Positions 34,174 to 42,962 of a stretch of DNA of 64,000 bases are shown one piece after another. The stretch spans positions 114,281 to 178,280 of IMG/VR virus record IMGVR_UViG_3300032046_000003; one strand, written 5' to 3'. The position numbers and the translations under genes are program-made. The notes under the pieces were generated by a model that ran no database searches, was not told the DNA's origin, and worked only from the letters and a program-made list of their open reading frames with translations. Positions within the stretch are counted from its first letter, which is position 1, and each line of letters opens with the position of its first letter. Origin of the DNA: a virus.

Positions 34174-34937
34174 AGGGTGTGGTACTTTGTGGAGGGCTCG
34201 GGACTAGGTTGGGTCTCATCACTCAAAGGGTGACAAACAAACATTGTTTGCCGGTATATAATACACCTATGATAATTTATCCTTTGAGAACGCTAGTTAA
34301 AGCAGGAATAACAGATATTTGCATAGTGACAGGGGGAAGATATAAGGGTCATATACTGGATTTATTAGGAAACGGAAAGGAATTCGGAATTAATTATTTA
34401 ACATATGAGTTTCAATATGGGGAAGGCGGAATAGCTGAGGCTTTAAGTTTATGTGAAAGATTTGTAGAGAGCGATAATTGTTGCGTCATATTAGGCGATA
34501 ATGTATTTGAGACGTTTGATTTAAAAAGCATTGTTAATGAATTTGATAAACAAAATGAGCCAGAGGTTGCCATGAGAATAAAAACCAAGCCGCCTAAAGC
34601 TAATTTATTTTTAACTAATGTAAAAGATCCTCAAAGATTTGGAATAGCAGAAATTAAAAATAACAAAATTATTAATATAGAAGAAAAACCCGCAATTCCT
34701 AAAACAGATTTAGCAGTCACCGGTCTTTATATGTATGACAATAATGTTTTTGATTTTATTAGAGAGATAAAACCCAGTCAAAGAAATGAGTTAGAAGTGA
34801 CCGATTTAAATAATTTATATAAAGAAAGAGGCAAATTAAGCTATACAATACTGAATACTTTTTGGAGTGATGCAGGAACACCTGACAGCCTCTTAAGTTG
34901 CTCAGAGTGGGTAAAGGAAAAAAATAAAAATGCATAA
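34170..34937 (+). CDS. rmlA: Glucose-1-phosphate thymidylyltransferase
   Basis: 255 aa. LCGGLGTRLGLIT (GGxGTRL), then LPVYNTPMIIYPL, VILGDNVFE and IEEKPAIPKTDLAVTGLY. It makes dTDP-glucose from dTTP and glucose-1-phosphate. It overlaps rmlB, giving dTDP-4-keto-6-deoxyglucose. No rmlC or rmlD is present in the window, so the end product is not necessarily rhamnose. Confidence 0.9.
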   Translation: MKGVVLCGGLGTRLGLITQRVTNKHCLPVYNTPMIIYPLRTLVKAGITDICIVTGGRYKGHILDLLGNGKEFGINYLTYEFQYGEGGIAEALSLCERFVESDNCCVILGDNVFETFDLKSIVNEFDKQNEPEVAMRIKTKPPKANLFLTNVKDPQRFGIAEIKNNKIINIEEKPAIPKTDLAVTGLYMYDNNVFDFIREIKPSQRNELEVTDLNNLYKERGKLSYTILNTFWSDAGTPDSLLSCSEWVKEKNKNA

Positions 34938-35886
34938 TATACTCATAACAGGCGGCTGCGGATTTATAGGCAGCAATTTTATTAAACATATCATGGATAA
35001 AAAAGATTTCAATTTGTTAATCAACGTGGATAAGCTAACATACGCCGGCTCAATGTTGAATGTTGTTGATTTAAATCTAGACACAAATCATGTATTTATT
35101 AAGACGGATATAAACGATAAAGCGGCGATCAAATACATTTTGGACAATTACAATATAGACTATATTGTTAATTTTGCGGCCGAAAGTCATGTTGATAGAA
35201 GCATTGAAGATAGCGATGCATTTATGCATTCTAACATATTAGGCGTAAAAAATCTTTTGGATTGTTGTAGAGAATATGGCAAGCTTAAATTATTTATTCA
35301 AATATCGACAGATGAGGTTTACGGGAGCGCCAAACCGGGGCAATCATTTAAAGAGGACGCTTCATTTAATCCAGGTTCGCCCTATGCGGCATCAAAAGCG
35401 GCCGCCGAGATGATATGCAAGGCGTATGCTAATACTTACAAAATACCCATAACTATCACAAGGTGCAGCAATAATTACGGTCCAAAGCAATACCCTGAAA
35501 AATTGATACCAGTGGTTATAAGCAAGGCTTTAAATAACGAGAAGATCCCGGTGTATGGAGACGGAAAGAACGAGAGAGAGTGGATTTATGTTGACGACCA
35601 CTGCGAGGCGATATACCAGATAATAAAGAACAATATCATTAATAAAATATACAATATATCTAGTAAGCATAAAATGAGCAATTTAAGTTTGATTAAAATT
35701 ATACTTAATAAACTTGATAAAAAAACCAATTTAATAGAATTTGTAGCTGATAGATTAGGACATGATAGAATATATTCTATCAATTCTAATAAGATACGAA
35801 AAGAACTTAAGTGGAAACCAACAACTAATTTTTATGATGGTTTATCGACAACAATTAGATGGTATAGGGAGAGATATAATGCCTAA
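34930..35886 (+). CDS. rmlB: dTDP-glucose 4,6-dehydratase
   Basis: 318 aa extended SDR. GGCGFIGSNF (NAD binding), STDEVYG with the catalytic Asp-Glu, and YAASKAAAE (YxxxK). RPERYNYGP-type TRCSNNYGPKQYPEKLIP follows. It converts dTDP-glucose to dTDP-4-keto-6-deoxyglucose. Directly coupled to rmlA. The last 40 codons are more AT-rich, next to an inserted endonuclease gene. Confidence 0.92.
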   Translation: MHNILITGGCGFIGSNFIKHIMDKKDFNLLINVDKLTYAGSMLNVVDLNLDTNHVFIKTDINDKAAIKYILDNYNIDYIVNFAAESHVDRSIEDSDAFMHSNILGVKNLLDCCREYGKLKLFIQISTDEVYGSAKPGQSFKEDASFNPGSPYAASKAAAEMICKAYANTYKIPITITRCSNNYGPKQYPEKLIPVVISKALNNEKIPVYGDGKNEREWIYVDDHCEAIYQIIKNNIINKIYNISSKHKMSNLSLIKIILNKLDKKTNLIEFVADRLGHDRIYSINSNKIRKELKWKPTTNFYDGLSTTIRWYRERYNA

Positions 35887-36631
35887 AAAAGGATATAAGC
35901 AAACAGAATTACATAGAAAAAATACGAGCATATCTATGAAAGGTAAAAGACATGATTCACCTATAAAAGATATGACTTATGAACAAAAATATGGAGTTGA
36001 TAAGGCTAAAGAAATTAAAACAAAGCAAAGTAGAAGCAGAAAATATATAAAGTTCTCAGAACAATGGTGCGAAAATATAAGCAAAGCCAAAAAAGGTCTA
36101 AATAAAAATAAGACTTACAGCGAAATGTATGGTATTGAAAAAGCACAAGAAATTAGAAAAAAACAAAGTAAAGCTCTTAAAAATAAACATTATAAAGATA
36201 AAACTTATGAAGAGAGATATGGAATTGAAACTGCTAAAAAATTAATAAAAAAATTGAGTGAAGCAAAAAAAGGTAAAAACCAAACAGAATCTGCAAAAAT
36301 AAAAACTAGACAAAAAGCAGTAGAAAGAGTCTTATTAAACAATGGTAAATTCCCTTCTTACAGCAAAGAACAAGTTGAATATTTTAAAAACTATGATATT
36401 AAAAACAATACTAATGGACAATACGCAACTAATCCTCACGAATATTACATTAAAGAATTAGGTTATTGGCCAGATTATATAGATTTTAATAATAATCTTA
36501 TTATGGAATACGATGAAAAACATCATAGTAAACCTAAAAATAAATCTAAAGACGTAATTCGTCAAAAAGAGATTCAGCAATTATATCCAGATTTTAAATT
36601 TATAAGAATAGGAGATAATAATCATGTCTAA
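35879..36631 (+). CDS. Free-standing homing endonuclease, same family
   Basis: 250 aa from ATG 35879, which overlaps the end of rmlB by 8 bases; an in-frame ATG at 35762 would lie inside rmlB and is rejected. MPKKGYKQTELHRKNTS start, three NKTYEExYGIEKAxEIxxKQ repeats, then QKAVERVLLNNGKFPSYSK and ELGYWPDYIDFNNNLIMEYD. It ends KDVIRQKEIQQLYPDFKFIR. Confidence 0.84.
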   Translation: MPKKGYKQTELHRKNTSISMKGKRHDSPIKDMTYEQKYGVDKAKEIKTKQSRSRKYIKFSEQWCENISKAKKGLNKNKTYSEMYGIEKAQEIRKKQSKALKNKHYKDKTYEERYGIETAKKLIKKLSEAKKGKNQTESAKIKTRQKAVERVLLNNGKFPSYSKEQVEYFKNYDIKNNTNGQYATNPHEYYIKELGYWPDYIDFNNNLIMEYDEKHHSKPKNKSKDVIRQKEIQQLYPDFKFIRIGDNNHV

Positions 36632-37421
36632 TCGCGTCTTGATATGCGTAACTTCTTATAACAGACAACCCTACACCAAACAATGTTTAGAGGCGTTGTT
36701 CAATTATACAAGCGAGCCTTTTGATTTAATTGTGGTAGATAATGGTTCAGCAGCACCTTCATTAGAACTATTAAAGAATTTTGAAGATAAAAAATATGGC
36801 AATGGTTCAACTTCAAGAGTAGTATATAATGGAACTAATTTAGGGGTATCAAAAGCCTTAAACATAGGAATGAGATTGAGGCAACCCGGGCAACACTACA
36901 TGAAGCTCGACAATGACATGGTATTGCCAAATAATTACGAGAGCTGGCTGACTGAGATGATAGACATCACCGAGAACAGCAGACGAGATATTGACAATGT
37001 AAAATTGGTAGCATTATCGCCATTTAATTATAATAGGCCTATGTCTGAACATTTTCCTAGGCGTTTTTTGGATTTAACCAATGGGCACAGATATGAAATA
37101 GAGGACCCTATGCCATACGCTTGTTTGGGGGCAGGAAAATTTGTGCATTCAGATGTTATAGACAGAATAGGCGGATATAACGAAAAGTTCGGATTGTATG
37201 GATTTGAAGACACTGATTATGGCAACAGGGCAATAAGAGTGGGGTTTAAAAATGTATATCACGCAAAAGTTCAGGCAAAGCACATAGATGCCGAAAATTT
37301 GCCAGAAAGCGCTGAATTAAGGGCTTTAAAGACCAATGCTCTGAGACATAATGGAATACTGGCTGGAAACGCCAGGATAGAATACGCTCATGACGGCGGA
37401 AAGGTTCGCATTCCGCTTTAA
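36624..37421 (+). CDS. Glycosyltransferase family 2
   Basis: 265 aa GT-A fold. CVTSYNRQPYTKQCLEALF, IVVDNGSAAPSLELL, then YMKLDNDMVLP (DxD-like) and a C-terminal GLYGFEDTDYGNRA (ED motif of the catalytic base). Adds a sugar to an unknown acceptor: capsid, tail or host-surface glycan. It is the first of three GT2 genes in the region. Confidence 0.88.
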   Translation: MSNRVLICVTSYNRQPYTKQCLEALFNYTSEPFDLIVVDNGSAAPSLELLKNFEDKKYGNGSTSRVVYNGTNLGVSKALNIGMRLRQPGQHYMKLDNDMVLPNNYESWLTEMIDITENSRRDIDNVKLVALSPFNYNRPMSEHFPRRFLDLTNGHRYEIEDPMPYACLGAGKFVHSDVIDRIGGYNEKFGLYGFEDTDYGNRAIRVGFKNVYHAKVQAKHIDAENLPESAELRALKTNALRHNGILAGNARIEYAHDGGKVRIPL

Positions 37422-37430
37422 GGATGATAA

Positions 37431-37529
37431 ATGAGTAAATCTATAATAAGAGGAATTAAAACAAATCCAGCTGAAGAAGAAATGCACAAGATTTTAAAAC
37501 TTAAAATTGAGGGAAATATAAATGCATAA
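37431..37529 (+). CDS. Short peptide, 32 codons
   Basis: ATG 37431 behind AAGGATGAT. The product begins MSKSIIRGIKTNPAEEEMHK. The last codons hold the ribosome site of the next gene and overlap its start. Translational-coupling peptide is one possibility. Evidence is only the ribosome site and position. Confidence 0.4.
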   Translation: MSKSIIRGIKTNPAEEEMHKILKLKIEGNINA

Positions 37530-38295
37530 TCCTATTTTAGTGGCAATGCTTTCATATAATAGAGTAGACTTTACTCAACAAGCCATAGAAGCATTATATA
37601 AAAATACCGATCTAATGTTTGATTTGGTTATTTTAGATAATGGTTCTAATGATGAGACTGTCAAGTATTTAAAGTCATTAAATAAAGAAAATTTACATAT
37701 AATATATGAGCCTGTAAATATAGGAGTTTCCAAAGGAATGAATGTGATATTAGAACATAGAATGAAAGATCAGCATTTTATGAAACTCGATAATGATATG
37801 GTTTTTGATGATAGTACCAGTAAAGATTGGCTCGAAACGATAATACACTTGTTAGAATTTCCGTTAGAAATTAACGTGAATGATCCCCGGATTAAAAAAA
37901 CAAATGTTTGTAAAATAGGCGCAATTGGATTAAAGCCGTATAAATTATTGCCAGAATTTGAAAATAAAATAAATGTTCTGGGCATTAATTTAGAATTGCC
38001 GCCAGAAGGAACTTTAGGCTGCGCCACGGTCTACAAGAATGAAATATTCGATAAAATAGGGAAATTTAACGAGGAATACGACAAATACGGATATGAAGAC
38101 CCGGACCTAAACATTAGATTAGGCATGTCAAACTATATAACGTGTTTTTGGCCAGAAATAAAAATAGCTCATATTGACCCAGGCGGTGAAACAGACTATA
38201 TGAAATGGAAGCAATTAATGGCTGTAAAAAACAATAAGTTGTATTTTGATAATTATAATGACTATAAGGGCGGTAAGAAGAAGGTAAAAATATGA
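37522..38295 (+). CDS. Glycosyltransferase family 2
   Basis: 257 aa. MLSYNRVDFTQQAIEALYKN, VILDNGSNDETVKYL, HFMKLDNDMVFD and DKYGYEDPDLNIRLG. It is clearly related to the GT2 at 36624. It probably has a different donor or acceptor. Confidence 0.88.
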   Translation: MHNPILVAMLSYNRVDFTQQAIEALYKNTDLMFDLVILDNGSNDETVKYLKSLNKENLHIIYEPVNIGVSKGMNVILEHRMKDQHFMKLDNDMVFDDSTSKDWLETIIHLLEFPLEINVNDPRIKKTNVCKIGAIGLKPYKLLPEFENKINVLGINLELPPEGTLGCATVYKNEIFDKIGKFNEEYDKYGYEDPDLNIRLGMSNYITCFWPEIKIAHIDPGGETDYMKWKQLMAVKNNKLYFDNYNDYKGGKKKVKI

Positions 38296-38726
38296 TAAAT
38301 TTTTTAGATAATGTATTTGGCGTTGCAGATGAATATTTTAAAGACGAAAAAGAATTTAGGCATTTTGGTGGCAATCATCTAAACAAGCTAATAAATAAGC
38401 ATTGCAGAAAAGACATGACGGTGATCGACGGCGATTGCATCCAACATAAAATCAACTTAAATGGTAAAGAATACATTAGAGACATAGAGTATAAGCATCA
38501 TAAGGATTCAATGTCACAAGTTCAACTTAATTTATTATTGAGGAGAGCCAAGGATGCTAAAATAGTTATGGAACATGAACCCGATCAAGTAAGGCAAGTA
38601 TACATAATTCAGTCTGATTATCCTTTTCAAAGAAACAACATAGTAAAAAACCTAATAACGGGGGCTTCTAAAACTCTTAATTATGATGATTTTATAAAAT
38701 TTTTAAATTTCGAGTTGGAGGTATGA
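38292..38726 (+). CDS. Possible PD-(D/E)xK-type protein
   Basis: 144 aa. VIDGDCIQHKINLNGKEYIR then DIEYKHHKDSM resembles a D-x(n)-E-x-K nuclease centre, and the long helix with QVQLNLLLRRAKDAKIVMEH fits after it. The assignment is weak; no family is recognised. Confidence 0.5.
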   Translation: MINFLDNVFGVADEYFKDEKEFRHFGGNHLNKLINKHCRKDMTVIDGDCIQHKINLNGKEYIRDIEYKHHKDSMSQVQLNLLLRRAKDAKIVMEHEPDQVRQVYIIQSDYPFQRNNIVKNLITGASKTLNYDDFIKFLNFELEV

Positions 38727-38727
38727 A

Positions 38728-39402
38728 TTGATAGATATAATAATTCCTTCAGGTAATATAAAACATTTAACGCATCAATGTATTAATAGTTTATCATCAT
38801 TTGATGCAGGAATGTCTTTTGAAACAATAATTGTTGACAACAGCGATGGAGAGCCTTTCAAATTGCTTGCAAATTTTAAAGTTGAAGGAATTAGAATAAT
38901 CAGACTGAATGGTCAACAAGGGTTTGCAAAAGCGGTTAATGCGGGATTAAAAGAGTCTAAAAATGAATATAAACTAATTCTTAATAATGACACCGTAATA
39001 AAACATAATAATTGGTTGGCTAACCTGCATAAATGTTTTAATCATCAAGAAAAAATAGGCATAGTTAGTCCTACGACAAATTTCATAGCTGTAAATGAGG
39101 CTAGATGCCCAGGAATAGAACAATTGCCTAACAAATACATAGAAACCTCAGTAGTTTCTGCAGTTTGCTGGCTTGCAAATCAAAAAATAATAGAAGATAT
39201 AGGATTGATGGACGAACAATTTATGAATGCCTTTGATGATGCGGATTATTGTAAAAGAGTCAAAGAAAAAGGATATAAAATATTCATTGACGGATTCACC
39301 TTTATACAGCACCTTGGAAGTCAAACAGTTTCTAGAACTCCAGGATATTACGAGGCATTTCAACAAAGTTCAGACAAATTTACAAAAAAATGGAGGAAAT
39401 AA
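38728..39402 (+). CDS. Glycosyltransferase family 2
   Basis: 224 aa, start TTG behind GGAGGT. TIIVDNSDGEPFKLLANF, GFAKAVNAGLKESKNEYKLI, LNNDTVIKHNNWL and FMNAFDDADYCKRVKEKGY are the rhamnosyltransferase-type GT2 motifs. The rmlA/rmlB genes nearby could supply a deoxysugar donor. Confidence 0.88.
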   Translation: MIDIIIPSGNIKHLTHQCINSLSSFDAGMSFETIIVDNSDGEPFKLLANFKVEGIRIIRLNGQQGFAKAVNAGLKESKNEYKLILNNDTVIKHNNWLANLHKCFNHQEKIGIVSPTTNFIAVNEARCPGIEQLPNKYIETSVVSAVCWLANQKIIEDIGLMDEQFMNAFDDADYCKRVKEKGYKIFIDGFTFIQHLGSQTVSRTPGYYEAFQQSSDKFTKKWRK

Positions 39403-39403
39403 T

Positions 39404-39889
39404 ATGACAGTAAAAACACTAGACGACATATTGAAATTTAAAATAGAAGAGTTGGGCAAAACAGAAATACCAGAGTGGATAGATAAGATCGAGAAAGAAT
39501 ATGATACGGCGCTTGAATTAACAGACTATGAGTTGACGCCCGCCGAACACGATATTTATGCTATAAAATTTGCCAGAATTCATGACTGGTTTACTATTCA
39601 AGTAGCAAGAGCATCATATTATAAAGCGGAAGTGGAAGGCAAGCTAGAAAAAATATTAAGAGAAAATAAAAGAAATGCGCCCCCAAACTTTACCTCAGAA
39701 GCCTCAAGAGTTAGGTGGGTAGAAGAAAATGTACCTGATTATGGTAAAATTAAAGACGAAATGTCTCAAGCAATAGGATATTATGATTATTTTAGTGGTA
39801 AGATTGAGAGCATAAAAATAAAGCACTATCTTTGTAAGAATTTGGGCAAGTCTGAAAAGTCGGGGTTCAATATAGGATCACACACTTAA
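39404..39889 (+). CDS. Unknown helical protein
   Basis: 161 aa from ATG 39404 behind TGGAGGA. Helical throughout (LDDILKFKIEELGKTEIPEW; RIHDWFTIQVARASYYKAEV). The NAPPNFTSEASRVRWVE segment and the final YYDYFSGKIESIK resemble uncharacterised phage proteins. No function assigned. Confidence 0.6.
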   Translation: MTVKTLDDILKFKIEELGKTEIPEWIDKIEKEYDTALELTDYELTPAEHDIYAIKFARIHDWFTIQVARASYYKAEVEGKLEKILRENKRNAPPNFTSEASRVRWVEENVPDYGKIKDEMSQAIGYYDYFSGKIESIKIKHYLCKNLGKSEKSGFNIGSHT

Positions 39890-40104
39890 TGACCGAATTA
39901 AAAATAAATAAGAAAATAGAGATTGAATTAAAGCCCTACATAGACGAAATGTTGGAGCGCGTTCATAAGGTAAGGAGAAAAGGAGGTTATGCGACCATTC
40001 AGTTAAACGCTAAGGTTATTATTCAAGACGGCAAAGTCACCCAGTTGACATTTAATGAGGAGCACATAAAAATAAAGGAGGAAGAAATATGTTCAGGGAC
40101 ATAA
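39889..40104 (+). CDS. Small protein, unknown function
   Basis: 71 aa, start overlaps the preceding stop. KVIIQDGKVTQLTFNEEHIK gives a small beta-rich core; the N-terminus is helical. No family recognised. Confidence 0.55.
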   Translation: MTELKINKKIEIELKPYIDEMLERVHKVRRKGGYATIQLNAKVIIQDGKVTQLTFNEEHIKIKEEEICSGT

Positions 40105-40298
40105 CAGAGTTTATAATAGGTGGTCTAATATCGGTTCCATTGGCGATGATTGTAGTTTCTTTTATGAAATGCGAAGGTTTAAGACTGGCATTTTTTGATG
40201 TATTGCCCACAGCCATATACATGATAGTTATTTTTATAGTGTTTGAAGCGGCTTCGGCCTATAGAAATATGAGAGAAAGAGAAAATTTAAGGAGATAG
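40089..40298 (+). CDS. Two-span membrane protein
   Basis: 69 aa behind AAGGAGG. Two hydrophobic segments (FIIGGLISVPLAMIVVSF and VLPTAIYMIVIFIVFEAA) and a basic C-terminus. Function unknown. Confidence 0.6.
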   Translation: MFRDITEFIIGGLISVPLAMIVVSFMKCEGLRLAFFDVLPTAIYMIVIFIVFEAASAYRNMRERENLRR

Positions 40299-40300
40299 GT

Positions 40301-40537
40301 ATGACAGTTATATTATATACTTTGCCTACTTGTGAAAAATGTAAAGGCCTAAAAAAAATAATGAAAGAAAGAAAAATAGAGTTTAAAGAGCTCGACTTGA
40401 GTAATCCAGATAATTTAGCTATTTTAGTCATGAAAGGCGTTAATATTTCACTTGCTCCAATTTTGGAAATTGACGGTAAGTTTTACAATAATCATGAAGG
40501 AATTTTAAAACACTTAGAAGGAAAACGAAATGAATAA
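40301..40537 (+). CDS. Glutaredoxin / NrdH-like redoxin
   Basis: 78 aa thioredoxin-fold. Active site TLPTCEKCKGLKK (CxxC) at residues 10-13; the cis-Pro motif appears as SLAPILEIDG. It stands just upstream of the anaerobic ribonucleotide reductase genes. Some class III reductases take electrons from a redoxin rather than formate, so it may be the reductant here; this link is inference from position. Confidence 0.85.
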   Translation: MTVILYTLPTCEKCKGLKKIMKERKIEFKELDLSNPDNLAILVMKGVNISLAPILEIDGKFYNNHEGILKHLEGKRNE

Positions 40538-40555
40538 AATATCGGAGATAAATTT

Positions 40556-40756
40556 ATGAAAAAGCAAAAAATTAAGATTAAAGATTTGCCAGAAGATTTT
40601 GATATGATCGGGTGTAAGTTAAAAGGTAAATATATTTATAGCGGTTGGAATAAAGGGTTTTGGATGAAAAAGAAGATGAGCGATACTGAAATGTTTCCTT
40701 TGTTTTTTAAAAGTTTTGATGATATTAAGAATTGGGAGATAGAAATAATAAAATGA
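40556..40756 (+). CDS. Small basic protein, unknown function
   Basis: 66 aa. It starts KKQKIKIKDLPEDFDMIGCK and has a Trp-rich middle (YSGWNKGFWMKKKM). Stop overlaps the nrdD start as ATGA. Confidence 0.5.
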   Translation: MKKQKIKIKDLPEDFDMIGCKLKGKYIYSGWNKGFWMKKKMSDTEMFPLFFKSFDDIKNWEIEIIK

Positions 40757-42957
40757 CCAAGAAAAAAATTAAAGTAATAACAAAACAATCTAAAGCAGAT
40801 ACTACTGACAAATCACTTAATGTAGAATCTTTTTCTACTTATGAAATGATAACTGAGTGGGATAAATCTAGAGTCGCTGATAGTCTGCAAAAAGAAGCCG
40901 GAGTGACTGAAAAATTAGCAAAAGATATAGCAAACGCGGTAGAGAACAAATTATTAAAACTCGAGATTGAAAGCATTTCAACAGAATTCATCAGGTCTTT
41001 GGTTGATGAGGAATTGCTTATAAGGGGCGAAAAGAAAAAGCTCCAAAAACAAAAAGCATTAATTATACCCACTTATGATTTAGAGCAAGTATTGTTCGAT
41101 AAAACTAATGAGAATAGTAATGTTCAATCAAATAGTCCCGAGGCAGTAAACATGTTTATAGCCGAGTCTATATTAAAACAATATGCTCTTAACCGAGTAT
41201 TTTCTACTGAGGTCGCCAATTCACATCTGAACGGAGAAATACATCTACACGATTTAGGGTATATTGACAGGGTATACAGTCTAGACGGGTTAAATAGTAC
41301 CATAGAGATTAAAAGTGGCATAAATGGGCCATCTAGAAAAATTTGTATGAAAAATTTATATGATGTTATATGCGAAGAGGAATTATATGATCCAGAATTA
41401 GATGCACATATAAAATATCCCAAAGATTTATTTATTAGGGATAAAAATGAATGGGTGGAGCTAAAAAAAGTATTAAAACACAAAACAGATAAGAAAATTT
41501 TAAAAATAGACACAACAGAAGGGGATAGCCTATGGGTTACAGAAGATCATCCTTGCATAATTTTAGAAAATGAAATAGAGATTACAAAACAGGCAAAAGA
41601 TTTAAAAGAGAACGATATATTGTTAAAAATTATATTAATAAATGCGTCAGAAAGGTTAAAAGTGTTTATGCAACAAGTTAAAATAAAAAAAATACAAAAA
41701 GTAATTAATTCAAGCGATTTTGTTTATGACGTAACTACAAAATCAGGAACGTTTATATGCAATAACTTATTAATTCACAACTGTTCATCTCATTCATTAG
41801 AATACATAAAGAAATATGGATTAAGTTTGCAGAATCTGTCAACAAAATCGTCACCTGCGAAATATGCTTTAACGTTAACAGGTCATTTAAATACTTTCCT
41901 AGCTTCAATGCAGGCTTTTTATGCAGGAGCCCTAGGAATAAGCTACGTGAATATATTTTATGCTCCGTTTTTATTAGGAATGACTAAAAAAGAATTAAAG
42001 CAACAGGCTCAATACCTTATATTTTCATGTTCTCAAAATGCTTTTAGCAGGGGAGGGCAGACTTTATTTATAGACTTTAATATACATTTAGGAGTACCTA
42101 GCATATTAGCAGATGTTCCAACAATAGGTCAAAATGGTAAATATATTACTGAATTAATAATCGATGGTATGGAACCATCAGAACAAAGAAGAGAAAACAA
42201 GGAATTCAGAGAATCTTTATGGATATTGACTAAAGAAAGAGACGAATTGACGCATGAGAAAATATTACAATATTATGAGTTATTTCCGCTAGAATATGAA
42301 GGCAAGAAAATAATAGAATACATAAGACTTAGAGCTTATCATACAAGGCAATTAACATATAAAGATTTTGAGAAAAAATCTCAAGAATTTGCTCAAGCCT
42401 TAATGGAAGTATGGCACGAGGGCGATTCTAATCACGGAGTATTCCCATTTCCTAAATTTGACCTACATGTTAATGAAGAGTGCTTTACTGATGAAACTCA
42501 AAAAAAACTAATGGAATATGCCTGCGAGTTGTCGGCAGACAAAGGAATAACATATTTCTTCTTTGATAGGTCAGAGGCTCAATTGGCGCAATGCATTTCT
42601 GGTAATTCATTGATCAAGATTAATAATAAAAAAGTACAAATTGAAGATTTATTTGAAAAATTAAGTAAAAATGTCGAAAAAAGACAAGATGGCTCTGAAG
42701 TTATAAAAATTAAAAATATAAAAATTGATGATTTTGATATAAAAAATAACAAAAAAGAGAATGTAAATATGAATGCATTGATGAGAAAAAAATATAAAGG
42801 TAATATTATTAAAACAATGATTAATAATAAAGAATTAATTTGTACGCCCGATCATAAATTTACTGTTAAATGTAAAAAAAATAATGAGTTAATTGAAATA
42901 ACTGCAGAAAAATTATATGAAAATAAAGATTTATATTTAATCCCAATGGAGAATTAA
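40753..42957 (+). CDS. nrdD: Anaerobic ribonucleotide reductase NrdD, N-terminal part with one cis intein and an N-terminal half-intein
   Basis: From ATG 40753. Residues 1-175: an ATP-cone (SFSTYEMITEWDKSRVADSL) and the N-terminal NrdD part up to HLHDLGYIDRVY. Then a 168-residue cis intein (41278-41781). Next the central NrdD barrel (CSSHSLEYIKKYGL, FSRGGQTLFIDFNIHLGVP), ending FFDRSEAQLAQ. The last 121 residues are the N-half of a second, split intein beginning CISGN. The rest of NrdD is made from 43939 onward and must be joined in trans. Class III reductase makes dNTPs without oxygen, using a glycyl radical. Confidence 0.93.
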   Translation: MTKKKIKVITKQSKADTTDKSLNVESFSTYEMITEWDKSRVADSLQKEAGVTEKLAKDIANAVENKLLKLEIESISTEFIRSLVDEELLIRGEKKKLQKQKALIIPTYDLEQVLFDKTNENSNVQSNSPEAVNMFIAESILKQYALNRVFSTEVANSHLNGEIHLHDLGYIDRVYSLDGLNSTIEIKSGINGPSRKICMKNLYDVICEEELYDPELDAHIKYPKDLFIRDKNEWVELKKVLKHKTDKKILKIDTTEGDSLWVTEDHPCIILENEIEITKQAKDLKENDILLKIILINASERLKVFMQQVKIKKIQKVINSSDFVYDVTTKSGTFICNNLLIHNCSSHSLEYIKKYGLSLQNLSTKSSPAKYALTLTGHLNTFLASMQAFYAGALGISYVNIFYAPFLLGMTKKELKQQAQYLIFSCSQNAFSRGGQTLFIDFNIHLGVPSILADVPTIGQNGKYITELIIDGMEPSEQRRENKEFRESLWILTKERDELTHEKILQYYELFPLEYEGKKIIEYIRLRAYHTRQLTYKDFEKKSQEFAQALMEVWHEGDSNHGVFPFPKFDLHVNEECFTDETQKKLMEYACELSADKGITYFFFDRSEAQLAQCISGNSLIKINNKKVQIEDLFEKLSKNVEKRQDGSEVIKIKNIKIDDFDIKNNKKENVNMNALMRKKYKGNIIKTMINNKELICTPDHKFTVKCKKNNELIEITAEKLYENKDLYLIPMEN
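41278..41781 (+). mobile_element. Cis-splicing mini-intein in NrdD
   Basis: 168 residues, first residue Ser (SLDGLNSTIEI), last two His-Asn, followed by extein Cys (CSSHSLEYIKKYG). Block B is TEDHPCII (TxxH); blocks F and G are VYDVTTKSGTFICNNLLIHN. There is no endonuclease domain. Removing it rejoins IDRVY to CSSHSLEY, the normal NrdD sequence. The +1 cysteine appears to be the conserved NrdD active-site-region cysteine after HxHD. Confidence 0.9.
42592..42954 (+). mobile_element. N-terminal half of a split intein (NrdD)
   Basis: 121 residues starting CISGNSLIKINNKKVQIEDL, with block B CTPDHKFTV (TxxH). It ends with a stop codon at 42955. Its partner is the 38-residue C-half at 43939. The junction in the host protein is AQ / CCRLR. 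Confidence 0.9.
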
Positions 42958-42962
42958 TAAAA

